A DNA stretch of 64,000 nt from Bacillota bacterium (lineage in GTDB: Bacteria; Bacillota; Clostridia; Monoglobales; Firm-18), in NCBI GenBank assembly GCA_022706765.1, contig JAKJBX010000006.1, positions 1 to 64,000 on the forward strand, read 5' to 3'. The notes under the pieces are model-generated. The model searched no databases. It saw only the letters and a program-made list of their open reading frames with translations, and had not been told where the DNA came from. The translations under genes and the position numbers were made by a program. This document shows positions 18,134-25,826 of the stretch, piece by piece; the first letter of the stretch is position 1, and every line of letters starts with the position of its first letter.

Positions 18134-20530
18134 ATGAGAACAAAAGGCAAGAGAAGTACTTCGATTTTAATGGCAGTGGTTATGACGCTGCTGACATTCA
18201 CGACGGTAATGGTACCGACCATCGCCGGTGCGGCTGTGACAGATCTTCAAATGGAACATCCGACGCCCGCACAGATTTTGAGCGACATTAACGCCGCAAC
18301 GGCAGCCAACGGCGCCGCTCACCCGAGAATTATGATTAACATGGCAAAGCTCAACGAATTAAAGGAAAAATGTATCACCTCGCCGGTTGAGCCGTATGCG
18401 TCGTGGTATAAAACCTTGAAAACCAGCGCGGATAATAACTCCGCAGACAGCAAGCCGCTGCTCACGATGGGTGACTTAGAGTCGCTTGCCGTCATTAACC
18501 GTGTCTTGATTCTCAACTTCGTTTATATGATGACCACCGACAGCAACCTCAAAAATGGCGAGGAAAAATACAAGACAAGGCTTTACAAAGAGATCACAAA
18601 CTTGTCCACCGTGGATTGGAGCGCTCTTTCTACGCAATCCTTCCTGCGTTTGTCGCAGATGCTGATGACATTCAGTATCTCTTATGACTGGCTTTATAAC
18701 AGCTGGACGGACGCCGAAAAATCCACGATTAAAAACCTGATGATGGCCGGACTTAAGCAGTCTGAAATCTATTACAAGGAAATCGTCTCCGGTCAAAAAA
18801 GCTCGGTCGCCGGTCTGATCAGCTCTACGCACAACTGGAATATGTGCAGCAACGCAGGCATCCAAATCGCTTCGCTGACAATCGCCGATGAAGCCGACGC
18901 CTCTGAGCTTTCCTCGTGGTTGATATCCGAAGGCTTGAAAATCATGGAGAACAACTTCCAGCATCTCACCGGCGGCACCGGTTATATCGAAGGCACCGGC
19001 TATACACAGTTTTTGATGCGGTATTTCACGATGTTCGTATCCGCTTTGACATCTGCGACCAATAAGGATTACGGTTTCTTAACAGCGCCCGGCATGGACA
19101 AAATTGCATACTATTATCCTGCCATGATCGGCGCGCAAAATGGTTCAAACACACTCGACAGCAGTGAAGGTCCTGCGCTGGATGCGCCGGAGCCGTTCTT
19201 CTTCGCGAAGATCTATAAAGACCCGGCATTGGCGTCTTATCGTGTACAGCAGGTCAAGCAACCGTCAAAAAACGTCAACGTCAAGGATCTTTTGTGGTAT
19301 GAAGCCCCTGAATTCTATGGGCAGACCGCCGACTATAACACCATATTCAAGACCTCCTACCCCAAGGATATGTACTTCTCGAACCCGGAGGACGCTACCT
19401 TCCGCAACGGCTTTTGGGACGCTGACACCAGCTATTTCCTTTTGGGCGGCGGCAAGAACAACGTCAACCACGGACATATTGACGCCGGCAGCTTCTTCTA
19501 TGAGTCTCAGGGCGTCACATGGGCGATTGATATAGGCAAGGGCAATACCGGTGCAGCGAACTTTTGGACCTATTCCAACAAAACCCCCTCGCGCTGGCTT
19601 TACTATCAGGTACGCGCGGAGGGTCATAATACCTTTGTGATCAACCCCAACAAGGACCCGAATAAGCCGGCGGATCAGAATTTGGACAACAAAATTCCGG
19701 TTATTCAATATGAAAGCACACCCGAAAAGGGTAAAGCAGTGGTCGATATGGCGCTCGCTTATCCCGACGACGTCAACAAAGCCACCAGAACAGGCGAGTT
19801 TGACAAAGCGACGGGCGAGGTTGTCCTGACCGACGACATCGAATTCAAGACGGCAAGCGGCAATAAGCTGTACTGGTTCATGCACACCCGTGCGGCGATC
19901 ACCATCGCAGCCGACGGCAAGAGCGCGACGCTCGTACAGGATGGCAAGACCCTCGAAGTGAAGGTGCTCGACAGCAGCAGCGTCCTCACACAGACGGCGG
20001 CGGTTCCTTTTTCCTCGACGCCCACACCGCCGACCGCAAATAACCCCAACAACGGCATCACTAAGCTTGCGATCGTCAACGAGAACGTCGGCGGAACCTA
20101 TCAGATCAAGGTTTCGATGAAAGTCAAGGACGTTCCTCTCTATCCTATCGCCGCAGTAACGCCTCCCGTCAACGACGGCACCATCAAGGTGACCTTGAAT
20201 GGCAAGCCGATCGAATTCGACCAGCAGCCGATCATAGAGAATGACAGAACGCTCGTTCCGTTCCGTAAGATATTTGAAGCAATGGAAGCTGATGTGTCGT
20301 GGGACAACGCAACGCAAACCGTCACCGCAAAGAAGGGCGACATTGTGATAACCCTGCAAATCGGCAATAACATTATGATGAAAAACGGACAGCAGATTAC
20401 ACTCGATGTGCCTGCGAAACTCGTGAACGACCGCACGCTTGTTCCTGTCCGTGCCATCGTCGAGGGTCTCGGCGCCAAGGTCGACTGGGACGGCGCAACT
20501 CAGACCGTCATCATCACCACGGCGCAATAA
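18134..20530 (+). CDS. Heparinase II/III-like secreted polysaccharide lyase, paralogue 1, with stalk domain
   Basis: A 798-residue exported protein. A signal peptide (SILMAVVMTLLTFTTVMVP) is followed by an alpha/alpha-toroid (about 55-400) with STHNWNMCSNAG and an antiparallel-beta heparinase II/III domain (400-690) with NNVNHGHIDAGSFFYESQG. A two-half stalk domain ends the protein (690-798; LVPFRKIFEAMEADVSW, LVPVRAIVEGLGAKVDW). By family it would cleave uronic-acid polysaccharides by beta-elimination outside the cell; the substrate is unknown. The ATG at 18134 follows AAGGAG. It is the first of four tandem paralogues; the stalk is almost identical in DNA to that of paralogue 2. Confidence 0.82.
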   Translation: MRTKGKRSTSILMAVVMTLLTFTTVMVPTIAGAAVTDLQMEHPTPAQILSDINAATAANGAAHPRIMINMAKLNELKEKCITSPVEPYASWYKTLKTSADNNSADSKPLLTMGDLESLAVINRVLILNFVYMMTTDSNLKNGEEKYKTRLYKEITNLSTVDWSALSTQSFLRLSQMLMTFSISYDWLYNSWTDAEKSTIKNLMMAGLKQSEIYYKEIVSGQKSSVAGLISSTHNWNMCSNAGIQIASLTIADEADASELSSWLISEGLKIMENNFQHLTGGTGYIEGTGYTQFLMRYFTMFVSALTSATNKDYGFLTAPGMDKIAYYYPAMIGAQNGSNTLDSSEGPALDAPEPFFFAKIYKDPALASYRVQQVKQPSKNVNVKDLLWYEAPEFYGQTADYNTIFKTSYPKDMYFSNPEDATFRNGFWDADTSYFLLGGGKNNVNHGHIDAGSFFYESQGVTWAIDIGKGNTGAANFWTYSNKTPSRWLYYQVRAEGHNTFVINPNKDPNKPADQNLDNKIPVIQYESTPEKGKAVVDMALAYPDDVNKATRTGEFDKATGEVVLTDDIEFKTASGNKLYWFMHTRAAITIAADGKSATLVQDGKTLEVKVLDSSSVLTQTAAVPFSSTPTPPTANNPNNGITKLAIVNENVGGTYQIKVSMKVKDVPLYPIAAVTPPVNDGTIKVTLNGKPIEFDQQPIIENDRTLVPFRKIFEAMEADVSWDNATQTVTAKKGDIVITLQIGNNIMMKNGQQITLDVPAKLVNDRTLVPVRAIVEGLGAKVDWDGATQTVIITTAQ

Positions 20531-20555
20531 GCCGACAGAATATATCATACTTCAC

Positions 20556-20582
20556 GGGAACGGCTGCTCAGCAGCCGTTCCC
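20556..20582 (+). terminator. Terminator of heparinase paralogue 1
   Basis: Perfect 13-bp stem (GGGAACGGCTGCT with AGCAGCCGTTCCC) and 1-nt centre. The matching hairpin after paralogue 2 has G-C to A-T compensatory changes. Confidence 0.75.
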
Positions 20583-20694
20583 TGTTGTTATGCGTTTTCC
20601 CTCTCAATGGCTTTGTATAAATATCATACTGCGAACATCAAGGTTTTTCACATTTTTCACAAATATTATATAGTGAATTGTTCGAAGCTGTATA

Positions 20695-20723
20695 TTGCTT
20701 TTTTTCTAAATCACAGGTATAAT
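20695..20723 (+). promoter_or_regulatory. Sigma-A promoter of heparinase paralogue 2
   Basis: TTGCTT, 17-bp spacer, TATAAT, within a leader homologous to that of paralogue 1. Confidence 0.6.
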
Positions 20724-20830
20724 ATAGTTGAATTATTGTCATGTGCTTTTTTCCTGCTTTTTGCCACTTTGCCACACAGGTCGATTGCCGGACAACAATT
20801 CAAAACATATACATACAAAGGAGATTTCGC

Positions 20831-23206
20831 ATGAAAACAAAGGGCAAGAAAAGTATTTCGATTTTGATGGCGGTTGTTATGACGCTGCTGACATTCACGA
20901 CGGCAATGGTTCCAACTATCGCCGGTGCAGTTGTTAAGGATCATGCATACGTCAGACCTACCCCCGCACAAATTTTAAGCGATTTAAATAGCACCACGGC
21001 AGCCAACGGCACCGCTCACCCGAGGCTCATGCTCAACGCTGCAAAATTAAAGCAGCTCAAAGAGGTTTGCCTTACCTCTCCCAAAGAGCCTTATGCTGCT
21101 TGGTATAAGTCGGTCGTAAGCATGGCGGACAAGGCGACCAACAGCTCTACCCCTCTGCTGACATCCAACGATTCTGAAAGCCTGACAATTCTCAACCGTA
21201 TACTGGCGCTCAGCTTTGTCTATATGATAACCACCGACGCCAACAATAAAAACGGTACCGCCAAGTATAAGGACAGGCTGTATCAGGAATTGCAGGCAGT
21301 TGCAAATCTCACATGGGATGATACGTCTAAGTTCCTTGCAGTCAACCAAAACGCACACTGCTTCGGTATCGCTTACGACTGGCTGTATGACAGCTGGACG
21401 GACGCCGAAAAGAAGTTCATCAAGGATACTTTGGTTGAAAAGGCATTGAAAAAAGCTGAAATCTATTATAAGGATACGGGAAGAACCAAATCAACGACCG
21501 GTCTTTTGACGTCGACCCATAACTGGAACTCCTGCGGCAACTCGGGTATCGTTGTCGGCTCACTTGCGATTGCGGATGAAGCCGATTACACCGAGCTGAC
21601 GACATGGCTCATTGCCGAAGCTTTAAAGATCATGGAGAATAACATCAATCATTTGGGACCCGGCAGCGGCTACACCGAAGGTCCCAGCTACACGCAGTTC
21701 ATGCTGAGATACGTCACCATGTTCTTGTCCGCCCTCACCACCGCAACGGGTCAGGATTACGGATACCTCTCCCTGCCGGGAATGAGTAAGATCGGATACT
21801 ATACGATTGGCATGACGGGACAGAAAAACTGGTTCAACACACAGGACGGTCCCGAAACGACACAAACTGCGCCCGAGCTGTTTTGGTACGCCGGAAAATA
21901 TAAAGACAAATATCTTGCGGCTTACCGTTTACAGCAAATAACACAGCCGGGACATACCTCTAATTTGAAGGATATTCTGTGGTATGAAGAACCGGAATAT
22001 TTCGGTTCGTCCAGTGATTTCAACACCATCTTCACCACGATGCCCAAGGATTTCTATTTTGAAAACCCCGAAGAGGTCACGTTCAGAAACGGCTTCTGGA
22101 ACAGTGACACCAGCTATATCGGCATGGGCGGCGGCAAAAACAACGTCAACCACGGACAACTCGATGCAGGTAATTTCGTCTACGAGTCACAAGGCGTCCG
22201 ATGGGCAATTGATTTGGGCAAGGAAAATTACAGCGTTGCGAACTATTGGACCTATGCCAATAAGCCGAGCTCGCGCTGGACTTACTACCGCTGCCGTGCG
22301 GAGGGTCACAATACCTTTGTCATCAACCCCAACAAAGACCCGAATCTACCGGCAGACCAGCATTTGACCAACGACATTCCGATACTTTCGTACGAGAGCA
22401 CGCCGGCAACCGGCAAAGCGCTGCTTGACATGGCACCTGCTTATCCCGACGACGTCAACAAGGCGACAAGGGCGCTGGAATTCGATAAGGCGACCGGCAA
22501 GGTCGTGCTGACGGACGACATTGAGTTCAAAACCGCAAGCGGCAACAATCTGTACTGGTTTATGCACACCAAAGCAGCGATCACCATCGCAGCCGACGGC
22601 AAGAGCGCAACACTGGTACAGGACGGCAAAACCCTTGACGTGAAGATTTTGGACAACACCAGTACCTTTACGAAGATGGATGCAGCTCCGCTTCCGACCT
22701 CACTTGCTTCGCCTTCAAAAACCGGCGACAACACCGGGGTGTCTAAGCTGACCATTCACAACCCCAATGCCGGCGGAACTTACCAGATCAAGGTTTCGAT
22801 GCAGGTCAAGGACGCGCCGCTCTATCCGATCGACACAACGACAACACCCGTCAACGACGGCATCAAGGTGACCTTGAACGGCAAGCCGATCGAATTCGAC
22901 CAGCAGCCGATCATAGAGAATGACAGAACGCTCGTTCCGTTCCGTAAGATATTTGAAGCAATGGAAGCTGATGTGTCGTGGGACGACGCAACGCAAACCG
23001 TCACCGCAAAGAAGGGCGACATTGTGATAACCCTGCAAATCGGCAATAACATTATGATGAAAAACGGACAGCAGATTACACTCGATGTGCCTGCGAAACT
23101 CGTGAACGACCGCACGCTTGTTCCTGTCCGTGCCATCGTCGAGGGTCTCGGCGCCAAGGTCGACTGGGACGGCGCAACTCAGACCGTCATCATCACGACG
23201 CAATAA
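20831..23206 (+). CDS. Heparinase II/III-like secreted polysaccharide lyase, paralogue 2, with stalk domain
   Basis: A 791-residue protein with the same architecture as paralogue 1: signal peptide, alpha-toroid with STHNWNSCGNSG, beta domain with NNVNHGQLDAGNFVYESQG, and the two-half stalk domain. The last ~340 bp differ from paralogue 1 by only a base or two while the toroid is much more diverged, which indicates recent gene conversion of the stalk. The ATG at 20831 follows AAAGGAG. It has its own promoter and terminator, so each paralogue can be expressed separately. Confidence 0.82.
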   Translation: MKTKGKKSISILMAVVMTLLTFTTAMVPTIAGAVVKDHAYVRPTPAQILSDLNSTTAANGTAHPRLMLNAAKLKQLKEVCLTSPKEPYAAWYKSVVSMADKATNSSTPLLTSNDSESLTILNRILALSFVYMITTDANNKNGTAKYKDRLYQELQAVANLTWDDTSKFLAVNQNAHCFGIAYDWLYDSWTDAEKKFIKDTLVEKALKKAEIYYKDTGRTKSTTGLLTSTHNWNSCGNSGIVVGSLAIADEADYTELTTWLIAEALKIMENNINHLGPGSGYTEGPSYTQFMLRYVTMFLSALTTATGQDYGYLSLPGMSKIGYYTIGMTGQKNWFNTQDGPETTQTAPELFWYAGKYKDKYLAAYRLQQITQPGHTSNLKDILWYEEPEYFGSSSDFNTIFTTMPKDFYFENPEEVTFRNGFWNSDTSYIGMGGGKNNVNHGQLDAGNFVYESQGVRWAIDLGKENYSVANYWTYANKPSSRWTYYRCRAEGHNTFVINPNKDPNLPADQHLTNDIPILSYESTPATGKALLDMAPAYPDDVNKATRALEFDKATGKVVLTDDIEFKTASGNNLYWFMHTKAAITIAADGKSATLVQDGKTLDVKILDNTSTFTKMDAAPLPTSLASPSKTGDNTGVSKLTIHNPNAGGTYQIKVSMQVKDAPLYPIDTTTTPVNDGIKVTLNGKPIEFDQQPIIENDRTLVPFRKIFEAMEADVSWDDATQTVTAKKGDIVITLQIGNNIMMKNGQQITLDVPAKLVNDRTLVPVRAIVEGLGAKVDWDGATQTVIITTQ

Positions 23207-23231
23207 TCCGACAGAACATATTATACTCCAC

Positions 23232-23258
23232 GGGAACGACTGCTGAGCAGTCGTTCCC
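23232..23258 (+). terminator. Terminator of heparinase paralogue 2
   Basis: Perfect 13-bp stem (GGGAACGACTGCT with AGCAGTCGTTCCC), then TGTTTATG. Confidence 0.75.
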
Positions 23259-23369
23259 TGTTTATGCATTCTCTTTGGTGTTATTTGTTTTCCATGAAAC
23301 GGTGGATTTGCGGCAAACCGTGCGTAGGCATCCGCTCGGCAAGCGCAATTTTGCCATAGGAGGTTGAGT

Positions 23370-25661
23370 ATGAAGATATGTTTTAAAAAAGTGATTGCTA
23401 TGCTCATGATTGTCATGATGGCTGCTTGGATGCTGCCGTCCGCCAACGCAGAATACGCAAGACCTACCCCGGCACAAATTTTAAACGATCTAAACAACAC
23501 CACGGTCGCCAACGGCGCCGCTCACCCAAGGATCATGCTCAACGCTGCAAAATTAAAGCAGCTCAAGCGGGACTGCATCACCTCACCGGTCGAGCCGTAT
23601 AAATCCTGGTATAAGACCTTAAAAACCAGTGCGGACAACGCCTGTAAGTCAAGCACACCGCTTGTGAGCATGGATGATGCCGAGAGCATGGGTGTCCTAA
23701 ACCGCGTAGTGACGCTCAGCTTTGCTTACATGATGTCGACCGACAGTAACAACAAAAACGGCGATGCAAAGTACAAGACAAGATTATATCAGGAATTGAC
23801 CGCTATCTCCGGCTTTGATTGGGAGGAACTCAATGTCTTTCTGACAATATCCCAATTTTTACATGCCTTCGGCATTGCTTATGACTGGGTTTATGACGGC
23901 TGGTCGGATGCGGAAAAGCAGATGATGCGGGATACGATGTACGCCAAGGGTTTTAGCCGGGCAGAACTTTATTATAAGGACACGTCAAAGACGCTGTCGA
24001 CCACTTCTCTCATCACTTCTTCACAAAACTGGAACATTTGCAGCAACTCAGGCGTTGCCGTCGCCGCCCTGGCGACAGCGGATGAGCCCGGCGCCTCAGA
24101 GCTGGAGCCTTGGCTGATTTCGGAGGCGCTTCGCATCATGGAAAATAACATCAGGACGTTGGGACCCGGCAGCGGCTACATCGAGGGTCCGGGCTACACG
24201 CGGTTTTTGCTGCGCTTTTTTACGATGCTCCTTTCCTCTTTGCTCTATGCAACCGGCAACGACTACGGTTATTTCGGTCAGCCCGGTATGGACAGTGTTT
24301 GCTACTACCACATCGGCATGACGGGCAGACAGAACTGGAACAATACGCTCGATTCCACCGAAACCACACAGGACACGCCTGAGCAGCATTTTTTCGCCAA
24401 AATCCACAATGACCCCAAGCTGACAGCCTACCGCTTGCAGCAGATGGCGCAGCCCAACCATAATACCAACGTCCGGGATGTCCTGTGGTATGAGCCGCCG
24501 TCCTATTACGGCACAACGGATACATATGACACGATATTCACCACCCTCGACAAAGACTATTATTTCTCAAACCCCGAGGATGCGACGTTCAGAAACGGCT
24601 TTTGGGATAACGATACCAGCTATGCCGCCGTCGGCGGCGGAAAGAATCATGTCAACCATGGACAGATTGACGCAGGCACCTTTTTATATGAGTCACAGGG
24701 TGTCAGGTGGGCAATTGATTTGGGCAAGGAAAGCTATTCCGTGACCAATTACTGGTCGTATACCAATAAAGCAAACTCACGCTGGACCTACTACCGCTGC
24801 CGTGCGGAGGGGCACAACACCTTTGTCATCAATCCCAGCACCAATGCGAAACTTCCTGCTGACCAACACCTTACCAACGACATTCCCGTAACGGAATTTG
24901 TCAGCACGCCGCAAATAGGCAGGGCAGTCGTCAATATGGCGCCCGCATACCCCGACCATGTCAATTCGGCAACCCGTACCATGGTGTTTGACAAAGCCAC
25001 CGGCGGCGTTGTGCTGACGGATGATATTGTGTTTAAAACAGCAAGCGGAAACAAGCTGTATTGGTTTATGCACACCCGCGCGGCGATCACCATCGCCCCC
25101 GACGGCAGGAGCGCGACGCTCGTTCAGGACGGTAAGACCCTCGAAGTGAAGGCGCTTGACGGCAACAGCACCTTTACCAAGATGAACGCCGTCAAGCTGC
25201 CGGGCATGCCCGCATCCCCGTCAGCTTCCAATCCCAACAACGGCGTCACAAAGCTGGTCATCAGCAACACCAACGCAGGCGGCGCCTATCAAATCAAGGT
25301 TTCCATGCAGGTCAAGGACGCGCCGCTGTACCCGACCGACCCGGTGCCGTCCGTGCCGGGGCTGTATGCCAATTCTCAGCTCTCCTTAGCGCTTCACGAA
25401 GTAATCGCCAGTGTATCATTTGTCAACAAGCTGCCTAAAAATCAGGACAAGACAGTTACCGTGATACTCGGATGCTACTCAAAAGGCAACAAGCTGGTCG
25501 ATGTCGTGACAAAAACCTACACGGTAAACGCAGGCGAACCGGTATTGTACGACAGCTTTGGCATCCCCATTTCGGATGAAGACACCGCAAAGCTGTTTAT
25601 GTGGGATTTTACAGGTATGATACGGCCTCTGATAGGGGTTAAATCGCAGCCGGGTATTTAG
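23370..25661 (+). CDS. Heparinase II/III-like secreted protein, paralogue 3 (HNWN changed to QNWN)
   Basis: A 763-residue exported paralogue: signal peptide (KVIAMLMIVMMAAWMLP), toroid (about 30-370) and beta domain (375-640) with NHVNHGQIDAGTFLYESQG. The toroid motif HNWN of the other three reads SSQNWNICSNSG here, so a conserved His is lost. The stalk domain is replaced by a ~100-residue beta-rich C-terminal domain (LSLALHEVIASVSFVN, VTVILGCYSKGNKLVDVV) shared with paralogue 4. AGGAGG lies 6 nt before the ATG. DNA is near-identical to paralogue 4 over the beta domain (about 24.77-25.34 kb against 27.26-27.83 kb). Confidence 0.8.
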   Translation: MKICFKKVIAMLMIVMMAAWMLPSANAEYARPTPAQILNDLNNTTVANGAAHPRIMLNAAKLKQLKRDCITSPVEPYKSWYKTLKTSADNACKSSTPLVSMDDAESMGVLNRVVTLSFAYMMSTDSNNKNGDAKYKTRLYQELTAISGFDWEELNVFLTISQFLHAFGIAYDWVYDGWSDAEKQMMRDTMYAKGFSRAELYYKDTSKTLSTTSLITSSQNWNICSNSGVAVAALATADEPGASELEPWLISEALRIMENNIRTLGPGSGYIEGPGYTRFLLRFFTMLLSSLLYATGNDYGYFGQPGMDSVCYYHIGMTGRQNWNNTLDSTETTQDTPEQHFFAKIHNDPKLTAYRLQQMAQPNHNTNVRDVLWYEPPSYYGTTDTYDTIFTTLDKDYYFSNPEDATFRNGFWDNDTSYAAVGGGKNHVNHGQIDAGTFLYESQGVRWAIDLGKESYSVTNYWSYTNKANSRWTYYRCRAEGHNTFVINPSTNAKLPADQHLTNDIPVTEFVSTPQIGRAVVNMAPAYPDHVNSATRTMVFDKATGGVVLTDDIVFKTASGNKLYWFMHTRAAITIAPDGRSATLVQDGKTLEVKALDGNSTFTKMNAVKLPGMPASPSASNPNNGVTKLVISNTNAGGAYQIKVSMQVKDAPLYPTDPVPSVPGLYANSQLSLALHEVIASVSFVNKLPKNQDKTVTVILGCYSKGNKLVDVVTKTYTVNAGEPVLYDSFGIPISDEDTAKLFMWDFTGMIRPLIGVKSQPGI

Positions 25662-25679
25662 AACCGTTTCTTTGTGAGA

Positions 25680-25800
25680 TTAGGCAAGGCAATTCATATA
25701 CGAACCCGTTTTGGAATTACCTTACTATGCATAAGGGAGTCGAACCCACATGGTTTTTTGTGGTAGATCTGTATCCGTGCAACGCAGCACAGAGCAAAAC
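25680..25800 (+). repeat. Structured non-coding element, truncated copy 3
   Basis: Matches the 5' part of the element at 7018-7300 (GAATTACCTTACTATGCATA, AGTCGAACCC, TGTGGTAGATCTGTATCCG) but stops after about 100 bp. It lacks the 3' closing arm, so the full structure cannot form. It lies in the leader of heparinase paralogue 4. Confidence 0.55.
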
Positions 25801-25826
25801 ATAATTTTTGTCATAGGAGGTTATTT

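Noticed and set aside
19265..20548. Open frame of 427 codons antisense to heparinase paralogue 1, with a similar one antisense to paralogue 2
   Set aside because: Exact shadow of a well-supported gene with strong domain matches; composition is low-complexity Asp/Arg-rich and there is no ribosome-binding site.
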